A DNA stretch of 64,000 nucleotides. It comes from Rhodospirillaceae bacterium (lineage in GTDB: Bacteria > Pseudomonadota > Alphaproteobacteria > UBA8366 > Aestuariispiraceae). The first letter of the stretch is position 1, and each line of letters begins with the position of its first letter. Location: NCBI GenBank assembly GCA_002709955.1, contig PAQY01000002.1:108448-172447 (forward strand), read 5' to 3'. A model generated the notes under the pieces. The model worked only from the letters and a program-made list of their open reading frames with translations, did no database searches and was not told the DNA's origin. Shown piece after piece: positions 7,890-16,061 of the stretch. The translations under genes were made by a program, and so were the position numbers.

Positions 7890-8684
7890 CTAGGCTGGTT
7901 TCCAGGTCAGGCACGTCTCTAACATGCGTTGCAAATGGGGGCGCACCGCGTTGGCCTTATCGTCCAGATAGGGCCAGGGCGCGCTTTCCTGCATATAGGT
8001 GATCTGGCTCAATTCCAACTGGATCGCATGAACATGATCTCGGGGAATGCCATAATTGCGCGTAATGTATCCGCCTTTGAACCGGCCATTCAGCACGGCC
8101 GTAAACCCTGTGGCGGCCTGTGCCTGTGCCAGCACGGCCTGGGCCAGATCTGGGGCGCAACTCTTGTCCATATTGGTGCCCAGATTAAAATCTGGCAGTC
8201 GACCGTCAAAGAAACGGGGAACCTGGGATGCAATCGAATGTGCATCCCACAATACCGCATGACCATGATCGCCTTTGATCCGGTCTAGTTCCTGTGCCAG
8301 GGCCGTGTGATAAGGCATCCAATAGCCATCAATCCGCCCCAAAACTTCCGCCATGTCAGGATCGATATCATCCTGATAAATCGCATCGCCTGAGAAAGTA
8401 TCAACCGGGACCAATCCTGTTGTCGCCTTTCCCGGATACAGATTTTCATCATCGGGGGGTCGATTCAGATCAATGACATATCGCGAATAGTCCGCGACAA
8501 GCACAGAGGCCCCCATGTCGACGGCAAAATCATACAGCCGATCCACATGCCAGTCCGTATCTGGCAGCAGCCTGGCAGCATCTGACAGGCGGTTTTGAAT
8601 TTCTTTGGGAACAGCAATCCCCGCATGTGGAATACTGATCAGAAGCGGCGCTGTGCCACGGTGAAGACGATAGTTTGACGACAT
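7890..8684 (-). CDS. hutG: N-formylglutamate deformylase (amidohydrolase)
   Basis: A 264-aa N-formylglutamate amidohydrolase of the HutG type (TIGR02017-like). It releases formate and glutamate in the last step of the five-step histidine degradation route. Family blocks seen: SIPHAG (17-22), DTDWHVDRLYD (42-52), DLNRPPDDENLYPG (72-85), the candidate metal-binding WDAHSI (146-151), and GGYITRNYG with the later QLELSQITYM. No other hut gene is in the window, so either the pathway genes lie elsewhere or the enzyme works on other N-formyl amino acids. It converges on the Mn exporter gene with only 4 nt between their stop codons. Confidence 0.9.
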   Translation of the reverse strand: MSSNYRLHRGTAPLLISIPHAGIAVPKEIQNRLSDAARLLPDTDWHVDRLYDFAVDMGASVLVADYSRYVIDLNRPPDDENLYPGKATTGLVPVDTFSGDAIYQDDIDPDMAEVLGRIDGYWMPYHTALAQELDRIKGDHGHAVLWDAHSIASQVPRFFDGRLPDFNLGTNMDKSCAPDLAQAVLAQAQAATGFTAVLNGRFKGGYITRNYGIPRDHVHAIQLELSQITYMQESAPWPYLDDKANAVRPHLQRMLETCLTWKPA

Positions 8685-8795
8685 TTTGCGAGATTACTTG
8701 TGTTCGTCGTTAAATCAATGACCTAACAATGTTATTTTTTCAGTTTTAAGAAGTTCTGTGTTTTTCCGGTATCGCACGCGCCCCCCAACACCCAA

Positions 8796-9010
8796 GCCTG
8801 CCGCCCTGGATCCCGGATCAAGTCCGGGATGACGATGTATGAGACAGACACACCCTCACCCTGAGGAGCGCAGCGTCTCGAAGGGTGAGGGGTGTTGAAG
8901 GTCAGACGCGGAACGACATAGGACACAAGTCCCTCAGCGCCCTTCGCGCCTTCTCTGCGCCCTCTGCGGTTAACCTTTACCCGCGCATCATACCCGCGCA
9001 GGCGGGTGGG
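8796..9010. repeat. composite intergenic repeat, copy 3 (partial)
   Basis: This fills most of the gap between hutG and the dienelactone hydrolase gene. The order is the palindrome CCCGGATCAAGTCCGGGATGACGATGTAT-like module (about 8813-8840), one CACCCTGAGGAGCGCAGCG half-module (8856-8887), then the CCCTCAGCGCCCTTCGCGCC module to TTAACCTTTACCC (8931-8982). The inverted second half-module seen in copies 1, 2 and 4 is missing, so this copy is an internal deletion derivative. Confidence 0.8.
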
Positions 9011-9040
9011 GCGCTGTCATCTGATCGTGAGTCCGGGCCG

Positions 9041-9703
9041 TCACAGGACCTTGTTTAGAAAATCGATTGTGCGTTCCCAGCTGACATCGGCTGCATTACG
9101 ATTGAACACGTCGCGGGTTTCGTTGAAAAATCCGTGTTCGCCATCGTATTCATGAATATCAACCGGGCTTTTTACGCCGGCCATATCCTTGCGCAATTGT
9201 TCAACCGCTTGTGGCGTGCACCAATCGTCCTTGGTTGCGAAATGCGCCTGGAAGGGGACGGTGATTTTAGCCGGATCGGCGGCTTCTTTCGGTGGAATGC
9301 CATAGAAGCACACACAGGCATCACATTCTGGGATCTTTACGCCAGCGATAATGGTCAAGGCACCGCCCATGCAAAAACCCATGACAGCCGCTTTTTTACC
9401 GGTTTTGGCTTTCAAATACTGAACGGCGCCACGGGTATCCTGTTCAGAGGCCCCGACCCAATCCAGGCCTGTCATCATATGGCTGGCCTCATCCGCATCC
9501 TGGGTCACCCGACCTTCATACAAGTCAGGGGCCAGGGCGGTATAGCCCGCAGCGGCGAAACGGTCTGCGACACCTTTGATCTGGTCGTTTAGGCCCCACC
9601 ATTCCTGCAATACGACAACGCTGCCCTTCGGCTCGCGTGCTGTTGCCAGATAGCCCTTGGCTTCCGTCCCATCCGGACAGATAAAGCTGATTAAAGCACC
9701 CAT
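9041..9703 (-). CDS. dienelactone hydrolase family protein
   Basis: An alpha/beta-hydrolase of 220 aa with the dienelactone hydrolase triad: nucleophile Cys111 in GFCMGG, Asp160 in ATKDDW, His190 in DGEHGFF, and Glu36 in LQEWWGLN, which holds the cysteine in the resting state of the family. The type enzyme opens dienelactones in chlorocatechol breakdown. An isolated gene with no aromatic-degradation neighbours more likely encodes a general carboxylesterase or lactonase. GGGAGAAAG precedes the ATG. Cytosolic, no signal peptide. Confidence 0.9.
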   Translation of the reverse strand: MGALISFICPDGTEAKGYLATAREPKGSVVVLQEWWGLNDQIKGVADRFAAAGYTALAPDLYEGRVTQDADEASHMMTGLDWVGASEQDTRGAVQYLKAKTGKKAAVMGFCMGGALTIIAGVKIPECDACVCFYGIPPKEAADPAKITVPFQAHFATKDDWCTPQAVEQLRKDMAGVKSPVDIHEYDGEHGFFNETRDVFNRNAADVSWERTIDFLNKVL

Positions 9704-9751
9704 GATCTTTCTCCCTGATCGCTGTGTTATCTGCCCTTACATATAGGGTTT

Positions 9752-10219
9752 TTAGGTCTCTTTTAAATAGGTCAGGGGCAGTGTCGTCGTTGCCTTGATT
9801 TCCTCCATTGCAAAGCTTGAGGAAACATCCGACAGGTCGATGGCGGAAATCAGGCGTTTGTAGAAGGCGTCATAGGCGGGGATATCCGGCACGACGACCT
9901 TCATCAGATAATCAATGTCACCGCTCATCCGGTGGAATTCGACGACTTCGGGCATGGATTGAACGACTTTGGCAAATTTCGTCAGCCAGTCCGCCGCATG
10001 GGTTTTGGTGCGGATCGATACGAAAACCGTTGTGCCAACCCCCAAAAGGTCGCGGTCCAACAGCGCGACGCGCTTTCGAATATATCCCGCTGCTTCTAAC
10101 TGTCGAACCCGCCGCCAGCAGGGGGTCGGGGACAGGCCAACCCTGTCCGCCAGATCTGCGGTAGAGAGCGCAGAATCTTCCTGCAAAGCGGCCAGAATTC
10201 GGTGATCGATTGCATCCAT
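9752..10219 (-). CDS. Lrp/AsnC-family transcriptional regulator
   Basis: A 155-aa feast/famine regulator. The N-terminal winged helix-turn-helix (about 3-55, with LSTADLADRVGLSPTPCWRRVRQLEAAG) starts the typical MDAIDHRIL way. A C-terminal RAM domain (about 68-145) contains GDIDYLMKVVVPD, which in this family forms an effector-binding, oligomerising sandwich. The effector is probably an amino acid but is not predictable. It is divergent from the DUF6356 gene across an AT-rich 160-bp gap that holds a nested palindrome centred near 10274, a good candidate for autoregulation. Confidence 0.93.
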   Translation of the reverse strand: MDAIDHRILAALQEDSALSTADLADRVGLSPTPCWRRVRQLEAAGYIRKRVALLDRDLLGVGTTVFVSIRTKTHAADWLTKFAKVVQSMPEVVEFHRMSGDIDYLMKVVVPDIPAYDAFYKRLISAIDLSDVSSSFAMEEIKATTTLPLTYLKET

Positions 10220-10252
10220 GATAGGGCCTAATAGTTTATTTTTTCATATTTA

Positions 10253-10295
10253 ATCAAAATTATAGCATATAAATTTATAAATTAGTTATTTTGAT
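10253..10295. promoter_or_regulatory. nested palindrome, candidate Lrp/AsnC operator
   Basis: The outer arms ATCAAAAT (10253-10260) and ATTTTGAT (10288-10295) are perfect reverse complements. Centred between them to within half a base is a perfect 12-bp palindrome, TATAAATTTATA (10268-10279). It sits 33 bp upstream of the Lrp/AsnC start and 84 bp upstream of the divergent DUF6356 start, in a strongly AT-rich stretch. The layout fits a dimer or octamer binding site of the adjacent regulator. Binding itself is inference. Confidence 0.65.
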
Positions 10296-10379
10296 AGCAT
10301 GTTTAGAAACAAATTTAGATGAATTTCGTAGATACTATTCTGAATAGACAAATCATTCTGCCGGAACAGGAGATACAAG

Positions 10380-10643
10380 ATGATCCGCACCGCCTTCACA
10401 CAGCACCCATCCTCAGTTGGGGAGACATATACGGAGCATATGGGAACCGCGCTCAGCTTTGCGGGACCTCTGTTGCTGGCGGGTTTCTGCTGTCTGGTGC
10501 ATTCGGTGCTGCCCTTCGCTTTTGAGAAGACGGGCAGTCGGATCATATCCGGGCTTCATACGCGCATGGTGACGAACCGGGTGAAGGCTCAAAACCGCCA
10601 GAATGTGGTGTCTGGCCCGTCAGAACTGATCTGGGAGATCTAA
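10380..10643 (+). CDS. DUF6356 family protein
   Basis: A small 87-aa protein of a conserved alphaproteobacterial type (DUF6356 as I recall it). Recognisable are the N-terminal F..HP.SVGE.Y.EHMG block (7-22), one hydrophobic helix (ALSFAGPLLLAGFCCLVHSVLPF, about 24-46) with an internal His, and TGSR...LH.RMV.NR (51-67). Probably an inner-membrane protein; function unknown. GGAG is 9 nt before the ATG. It is divergent from the Lrp/AsnC gene and may be its target. Confidence 0.75.
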   Translation: MIRTAFTQHPSSVGETYTEHMGTALSFAGPLLLAGFCCLVHSVLPFAFEKTGSRIISGLHTRMVTNRVKAQNRQNVVSGPSELIWEI

Positions 10644-10735
10644 CGCATCACGCGCCCGCGTGAGCTTAACAACCCAACGCATCACGCGCCCGCGTGAGCG
10701 AAAACAACCAAACCATCATGCGCCCGCGGCGCGGT
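10642..10735. repeat. tandem 34-35 bp repeat with GC-rich hairpins (terminator-like)
   Basis: Two near-identical units (AACGCATCACGCGCCCGCGTG at 10642 and 10676) each fold into TCACGC/GCGTGA with a GCCC loop. A decayed third unit at 10711 (ATCATGCGCCCGCGGCGC) includes the last codons and stop of ribF. It separates the convergent DUF6356 and ribF genes and may act as a bidirectional transcription end. There is no T-run, so an intrinsic terminator is not proved. Confidence 0.6.
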
Positions 10736-11666
10736 TGTCCAGGATGATCTTGGCTGCGTGACAGTCCTTTGCGATCTGGGCCTTTAGAGCATCCAGACCG
10801 TCGAACTTGCGTTCCCCCCGGATGAATTCGATCAGGGCGACCCGCATATGCGTGCCATAAAGATCGCGGTCGAAATCAAACAGATGGACTTCAAATTTCT
10901 CCGTCAGGCCATCGACGGTCGGGCGCATGCCCAGATTGGCAACGCCATCGCACCACACGGTTTCGCCCACGCGCCCGGTTTCCACGCCCACCCGAACGGC
11001 ATAGACGCCATAGGCGGGGCGGATATAGTCGCTCATATCCAGATTGGCGGTTGGAAATCCAATGGTGCGCCCGATTTGTGCCCCATGCAGCACTTCGCCT
11101 TCCACCTCGAAGGGGCGGCCCAGCAGCGCGGCGGCCTGGCCTGGTTCCCCGCTTTTCAAATAATCCCGAATGCGGGTTGAGGAATAGACTTCCCCCGTTG
11201 CCGCCGCTGCGGGGTCGATGATGCGGGTTTCAAATCGCGGGTCGGCGCGCAATGTGTCGGTATCGCCGGTGCGGCCCTTGCCGAATTTGAAATCATAGCC
11301 CACCACCAGAACACCAGTCCCCAAGGCCTTCACCAGAATTTCGTCAATAAAGGCCTGGGCATCCAGATTGGCCAAGGGCGTGTCGAAATTCAGGCAGATC
11401 AGCGAATCGATGCCAATGGCCTGCAGCAGATGCGCCTTGTTCCAGAATGGGGTCAACCGGAAGGGGGGATCGTCGGGCCGGAAGAATTCACGGGGATGCG
11501 GCTCGAAAGTCAGAACCGCAAGATCACGGCCCTGTGCTTCTGCGATTTCAGCGGCTTGGCCGATGACCGACTGGTGCCCGCGATGGACTCCGTCAAAATT
11601 TCCCAAAACAATCACGGCCCCGAAGCGCTCTGATGGATAATCTTTGGGTTCTCTAAAAATCTGCAT
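10716..11666 (-). CDS. ribF: bifunctional riboflavin kinase / FAD synthetase
   Basis: A 316-aa two-domain enzyme that phosphorylates riboflavin to FMN and adenylates FMN to FAD. The N-terminal nucleotidyltransferase domain shows GNFDGVHRGH (22-31), FEPHPREFF (54-62) and SSTRIRDYL (162-170). The C-terminal kinase domain (about 180-310) shows GRTIGFPTANL (199-209), YGVYAV and NLGMRPTV. Length is standard. No FMN riboswitch is seen upstream and no clear Shine-Dalgarno precedes the ATG. No rib neighbours. Confidence 0.95.
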   Translation of the reverse strand: MQIFREPKDYPSERFGAVIVLGNFDGVHRGHQSVIGQAAEIAEAQGRDLAVLTFEPHPREFFRPDDPPFRLTPFWNKAHLLQAIGIDSLICLNFDTPLANLDAQAFIDEILVKALGTGVLVVGYDFKFGKGRTGDTDTLRADPRFETRIIDPAAAATGEVYSSTRIRDYLKSGEPGQAAALLGRPFEVEGEVLHGAQIGRTIGFPTANLDMSDYIRPAYGVYAVRVGVETGRVGETVWCDGVANLGMRPTVDGLTEKFEVHLFDFDRDLYGTHMRVALIEFIRGERKFDGLDALKAQIAKDCHAAKIILDNRAAGA

Positions 11667-11782
11667 GAAGGCAAACCGATCCTGACTGCTATACTATTGT
11701 CAGAAGATAGCGAGTGAAGCGAGGTGGGGAAACCTTCCTGCGTCCCGCATCGATGCTTTATTTTTAAATACGAGGGCAGGAA

Positions 11783-12859
11783 ATGGGTGTTGGTCGTTGG
11801 TTGCTGGGCATGACATTCATTTTTGGATTGCTGAATGTCTCAGCCGCACTGGCACAGGACAATGATCTGACACAGAAAATAAAAGGATCCTTTGCGCAAG
11901 GAGAGTTAAAGGGCCTGCACAGTGTCCTGATCGTACACGGGGGAGAGACCCTTGCGGAGGTTTACTTTCCCGGTTTTGACCAGCGCCAAGGCCTGGATAT
12001 CGGCCGCATAGATCACAGTGCAACCAGCCTGCATGATGTGCGCAGCATCACAAAAAGCGTTACCGGTTTATTATATGGCATCGCCCTGTCGGAAGGTCTG
12101 GTGCCGGGGGTGGATGAGCCATTGATGGCGCAATTCCCGGCCTATCCGGATTTGATTGCCGATCCCGCCCGTAAGGACATTCTGGTGCGCCATGCCCTGA
12201 CCATGACGATGGGATTGAAATGGGATGAAACAGCGCCCTATACCAGCACCCGGAACAGTGAGATTGCAATGGCCTATGCGCCAGATCGCCAGCGCTATGC
12301 CCTGGAACAGCCAATCCTGTATCCCCCCGGTACGCATTGGACCTACAGCGGTGGGGCAGCCTCCCTTATCGGTGCCTTAATCGTCAGAGGGGCGGGGGTG
12401 CCGTTGGATGTTTACGCCAAACAGAAGCTGTTTGATCCCTTGGGCATCACGGATTTTGAGTGGCAGAAGCTGTCAAACGGGAAAACGGGGGCCTCGTCCG
12501 GGTTGCGTCTGACGACCCATGATCTGGCAAAGATCGGTCGCCTGATGATTGATAAGGGGGTTTGGCAGGGAAACCAGATCGTTCCGGCGGAATGGATTGA
12601 GCAATCGCTGACCCCCAGCATCATGACATCGTTGAATTTGCGATACGGATTCCTGTGGTGGCTGGCCAATGATGGCACGCCACCGGATTGGTTTGCGGGC
12701 TTTGGCAATGGGGGGCAGCGCCTGACGGTCAATCCAGGCAGGGATATGGTGGTCGTCATCTATGCCGGGAACTATAACAAGTCGGATGCTTGGAAGACCC
12801 CGACGAAAGTCATTCTGGATTTCGCAGTGCCAGCAATAGAGGCGCGACAGGCAGATTAG
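11783..12859 (+). CDS. exported serine hydrolase (class C beta-lactamase/esterase family)
   Basis: A 358-aa protein with a signal peptide (cleavage near AALAQ, residue 25), so periplasmic. The beta-lactamase/PBP-like fold motifs are SITK (88-91; nucleophile Ser88, Lys91) and YSG (188-190), with a C-terminal GNGGQR segment in place of the KTG box. The family includes esterases, peptidases and class C beta-lactamases. The lack of a canonical KTG and of an ampR neighbour makes resistance unlikely, so a general esterase or peptidase is the safer reading. GGCAGGAA precedes the ATG. Confidence 0.85.
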   Translation: MGVGRWLLGMTFIFGLLNVSAALAQDNDLTQKIKGSFAQGELKGLHSVLIVHGGETLAEVYFPGFDQRQGLDIGRIDHSATSLHDVRSITKSVTGLLYGIALSEGLVPGVDEPLMAQFPAYPDLIADPARKDILVRHALTMTMGLKWDETAPYTSTRNSEIAMAYAPDRQRYALEQPILYPPGTHWTYSGGAASLIGALIVRGAGVPLDVYAKQKLFDPLGITDFEWQKLSNGKTGASSGLRLTTHDLAKIGRLMIDKGVWQGNQIVPAEWIEQSLTPSIMTSLNLRYGFLWWLANDGTPPDWFAGFGNGGQRLTVNPGRDMVVVIYAGNYNKSDAWKTPTKVILDFAVPAIEARQAD

Positions 12860-12885
12860 AGCATCCTGCGCCTTCACATGATGGT

Positions 12886-13359
12886 TTAGGCTTTTGCGGC
12901 CTTGGCCTCTTCCTCGACGCGGCTGCGCACCATCATCTTGGCTTGTCCGTCGCAGACCAGCTTTTCACCGACAGAGGCAGTGGTCTTGCACACGATCCGC
13001 TTTTTCTCCGGGATGATTTCCAGGATGACTGCTTTTGCGGTGACGGTATCACCGGGGCGCACAGGGGCCAGGAATTTCAGGTCCTGGCTCAGATAGATAC
13101 AGCCCGGACCCGGCATTTTCATGCCCAGAACCGTCGAGATCAGACTGGCGGTCAGCATGCCATGGGCGATGCGGCCCTTAAACATCGTGTCGGCGGCGAA
13201 TTCCTCATTCACATGGACGGGGTTCATATCGCCCGTCACCCCGGAAAACAGCACAATGTCCGCTTCTGTGATGGTCTTGGCAAAGATCGCTGTCATGCCA
13301 ACGTAAAGGTCTTCGATAAAGAAACCATTCAGATCGGTGTGCAAACGCGGGCTGTCCAT
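12886..13359 (-). CDS. MaoC-like (R)-enoyl-CoA hydratase
   Basis: A hot-dog-fold protein of 157 aa with the hydratase-2 motif FSGVTGDMNPVHVNEEFA: catalytic Asp44 and His49. GRIAHGMLTASLIS follows, forming part of the substrate tunnel. Such enzymes hydrate trans-2-enoyl-CoA to (R)-3-hydroxyacyl-CoA (PhaJ type) or act on related acyl-CoAs. The start at MDSPRLH is preferred over the ATG 33 nt upstream because GAGGAG lies 7 nt before it. The pantetheine substrate chain length is not predictable. Confidence 0.88.
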   Translation of the reverse strand: MDSPRLHTDLNGFFIEDLYVGMTAIFAKTITEADIVLFSGVTGDMNPVHVNEEFAADTMFKGRIAHGMLTASLISTVLGMKMPGPGCIYLSQDLKFLAPVRPGDTVTAKAVILEIIPEKKRIVCKTTASVGEKLVCDGQAKMMVRSRVEEEAKAAKA

Positions 13360-13457
13360 GGAAAGCTCCTCAAAATAGGGTCTGGGCGTCACTGAAAGTC
13401 TTCACAAAGCGGCTTTATTGCATTGCAAACCTAAACGCTGTTCCGCAGCGCGGCAAG

Positions 13458-14882
13458 TCAGGAAGCTGCTGGGAACGCGCTGCCTTTTGGATCGATGGGA
13501 ACCGTGGTTGCCAGTCCGGTCGTTGATTCGAAGTGTCGTGCATGGGCCAGCAATCGCCCTTCGGCAAAGGGGGCACCAACCAGTTGCACCCCAACCGGCA
13601 GGCCATCGTCTGTAAAGCCCGCAGGGACAGAGATTGCGGGCAAGCCGGTCAGGGTGATGGCAGACACCATGGCCAGCCAATGGATATAGTTATCAAATGT
13701 CTGGTCATTGACCTGATCGACCCATAACTGTTCTGCCGGGTAGGGGGGCACAATGGCGGTCGGGCACAGGAAGGCGTCGAAATCCTGTTGGGTGAACAGA
13801 CGCACCGCATCGGCATGAATGGCCCCGCGCCAGCGTTGCGCCTGGGCGATGTCTTCGGCGGTCAGGCTGCGTCCATATTCATAATTCCAGATTACATCGT
13901 CTTTCAACAGGGCGCGGTGCTTTTCGTAATTATCCCGCTGTCCGTTCACGAATCCCAGTCCGCGCAATATCTTGAACGCCTCAATCGCATTGCTGAAATC
14001 CGGGCAGGTTTCGACCAGTTCTACACCCATATCTTCCAATTGTTTCAGCGCGTTGTTGAAGACCTTTTCTACGGCAGGATCGACGGGAATGATCCCACCC
14101 AGATCCAGACTATAGGCGATCCGGCGGGGTGGGGCCGCTGTGCGACAGGTCTGACGAAAGCTGGTATGGGGCAAGGGCTGGCTGATCGGGTCGCGGGGAT
14201 CCTGACCGGCCATGGCGTCCAGCATCAGCGCGGTGTCTTCCACAGTGCGCCCCATGGGTCCCTCAACACTCATCGTGCCAAACGGATCGCCTGGATTCAG
14301 GCGCGGCACGCGGCCCGGACTGGGGCGCAGCCCTACAATACCGCAAAAGCTGGCAGGCGTGCGCAGGCTGCCCCCCAGGTCGGACCCACTGGCCAGCCAG
14401 CATTGCCCGGTCGCCAGGGCGACCGCGGATCCGCCCGATGACCCGGCGCAGCTTTTGGAAAGATCCCAGGGGTTTCGCGTGATCCCAAAGACGGCGTTGA
14501 ACGTGTTTGCTCCGGCCCCAAATTCCGGCGTGTTGGTTTTCCCAATCAGGACGGCCCCATGCCGTTCCAAGTTGGTCACGGGGATGTCGGAGAAATTGGG
14601 GATGTAATCCTTGAAGATGGGGGAGCCATAAGTACAGCGCACGCCTTCCATTTCACTAAGGTCCTTGATCCCAACCGGCAGACCCGCCAGCAAGGTATTG
14701 CGGGACGCGGTCTTTGCCTGCTGTTCCGCCCGTTCTCTGCACAGGATGGGCGTCGCATTAACCGCACCATCCACCGCCTGTATCCGGTCATAGGCTGCGG
14801 CCAGCATTTCCTGTGGCGTGACGTCTCCCGCCTTCAGCATATCAACAGCGGCGCAGGCGGTCAGGTGGATCAGGTCGGTCAT
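13458..14882 (-). CDS. amidase signature family amidohydrolase
   Basis: A 474-aa amidase-signature enzyme. The Ser-cisSer-Lys triad is visible as Lys73 (GLPVGIKDL), cis-Ser148 (CAGSSGGSAVALATG) and nucleophile Ser172 (SDLGGSLRTPAS). It hydrolyses a carboxamide to acid and ammonia. It is not GatA: there is no gatB or gatC nearby and the C-terminal half is divergent. The start at MTDLIHL is taken because the longer frame upstream runs into the divergent GTPase gene. Substrate unknown. Confidence 0.9.
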   Translation of the reverse strand: MTDLIHLTACAAVDMLKAGDVTPQEMLAAAYDRIQAVDGAVNATPILCRERAEQQAKTASRNTLLAGLPVGIKDLSEMEGVRCTYGSPIFKDYIPNFSDIPVTNLERHGAVLIGKTNTPEFGAGANTFNAVFGITRNPWDLSKSCAGSSGGSAVALATGQCWLASGSDLGGSLRTPASFCGIVGLRPSPGRVPRLNPGDPFGTMSVEGPMGRTVEDTALMLDAMAGQDPRDPISQPLPHTSFRQTCRTAAPPRRIAYSLDLGGIIPVDPAVEKVFNNALKQLEDMGVELVETCPDFSNAIEAFKILRGLGFVNGQRDNYEKHRALLKDDVIWNYEYGRSLTAEDIAQAQRWRGAIHADAVRLFTQQDFDAFLCPTAIVPPYPAEQLWVDQVNDQTFDNYIHWLAMVSAITLTGLPAISVPAGFTDDGLPVGVQLVGAPFAEGRLLAHARHFESTTGLATTVPIDPKGSAFPAAS

Positions 14883-14965
14883 GATAGGGGCTTTCGATTG
14901 AAATTGTGATGCGGAGACCCTACACGGTAACTCCAGCGTAAATCCAGCCCGCTTCCGTGGAGACG

Positions 14966-16033
14966 ATGATGCAGAATGATACGGCCAATTCACCAGACTC
15001 TTCTGCCGGGCCAGAACGCCTGCCGGTCAGTGTGCTGACAGGATTTCTGGGATCGGGCAAGACCACGGTTCTGAATGCCCTGTTGAAGCATCCCGGCATG
15101 GGCCAGACGGCTGTGATCATTAATGAATTTGGGGAGGTCGGGATCGACAACCTGTTGGTTGAAACCGCCAGCGAAGACATGGTGGTGATGGAGTCCGGCT
15201 GTCTGTGCTGTAACATTCGGGGGGATCTGATTGAGACATTGCGGGGCCTGATCAAGCGGCGCTGGAACAAGGAAATTCCGGCCTTTAATCGGGTCGTGAT
15301 CGAAACCACAGGCCTGGCCGATCCAGCGCCCATCCTGCATACGCTGATGACGGACCCGGTCATTTCCACCCGGTATCGGCTGGATGGGGTCATTACAACG
15401 GTCGATGCCGTGAATGGGTCCGCGACCCTGGATGCACAGCCGGAAGCCGTGAAACAGGCCGCGGTCGCCGATCGTATCCTGCTGACCAAGACGGATTTGA
15501 TGGAACAGGGGTCTGACCTGATGGAACGGCTGCGGGTCATTAATCCGGCCGCCCCCGTCTTGCAGGTGATCCAGGGGGATATCGCGCCAGATGCTCTGTT
15601 TGGCACGGGCCTTTATGACCCTGGCACCAAGACACCCGATGTCGCCCAATGGCTTGCGGAAGAGGCCTATGACCAGGCATCTCAGCACGGCCATCATCAC
15701 CACCATGACCATGACAAGAATCGCCATGATGATCGCATTCGATCCTTTGTCATTCGGTATGATGCGCCCATCCCCTGGGATGCCTTCGTTGACTGGATTG
15801 AGGCATTGATTGCCACCCATGGCGCGAACCTGTTGCGCATGAAGGGAATTTTATATGTGGCAGAGGTCGATGGACCTGTCGCGGTTCATGGTGTTCAGCA
15901 TGTTTTTCACCCACCGGCGCTGTTGGCTGGCTGGGCAGAGGGAGAGACGCCCTCATCGCGTCTGGTGATTATCGCGCGGGATTTAAACAAAGATCCGGTT
16001 GAGAAGATGTTTCACGCCTTCATGGCGCAATAA
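14966..16033 (+). CDS. COG0523 (CobW/G3E) GTPase, putative metallochaperone
   Basis: A G3E P-loop GTPase of 355 aa. Motifs are Walker A GFLGSGKTT (26-34), the metal-binding CLCC (79-82), ETTG (113-116) and TKTD (174-177). A His/Asp-rich linker, HGHHHHHDHD (241-250), precedes the C-terminal CobW_C domain (about 258-350). Family members insert or traffic Zn, Co or other metals; the CxCC site and His loop support metal handling. Whether it serves B12 synthesis or Zn homeostasis is open, since no cob genes or Zur site are adjacent. The frame is open from a GTG at 14957, but GGAG fits the ATGs at 14966 or 14969. Confidence 0.9.
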   Translation: MMQNDTANSPDSSAGPERLPVSVLTGFLGSGKTTVLNALLKHPGMGQTAVIINEFGEVGIDNLLVETASEDMVVMESGCLCCNIRGDLIETLRGLIKRRWNKEIPAFNRVVIETTGLADPAPILHTLMTDPVISTRYRLDGVITTVDAVNGSATLDAQPEAVKQAAVADRILLTKTDLMEQGSDLMERLRVINPAAPVLQVIQGDIAPDALFGTGLYDPGTKTPDVAQWLAEEAYDQASQHGHHHHHDHDKNRHDDRIRSFVIRYDAPIPWDAFVDWIEALIATHGANLLRMKGILYVAEVDGPVAVHGVQHVFHPPALLAGWAEGETPSSRLVIIARDLNKDPVEKMFHAFMAQ

Positions 16034-16061
16034 CCAGTCAACCGTGTTCAATGTGCTATAT

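Noticed and set aside
10642-10735. CRISPR-like tandem of short palindromes
   Set aside because: Only two good units with 13-14 bp between them and no cas genes; better read as terminator-like hairpins.
11783-12859. Beta-lactamase resistance gene
   Set aside because: SxxK and YxN-like boxes are shared by many esterases; there is no KTG box and no ampR or other regulator.
14966-16033. Naming this gene cobW
   Set aside because: COG0523 subgroups have different metals, and no cobalamin synthesis genes or B12 riboswitch are adjacent.
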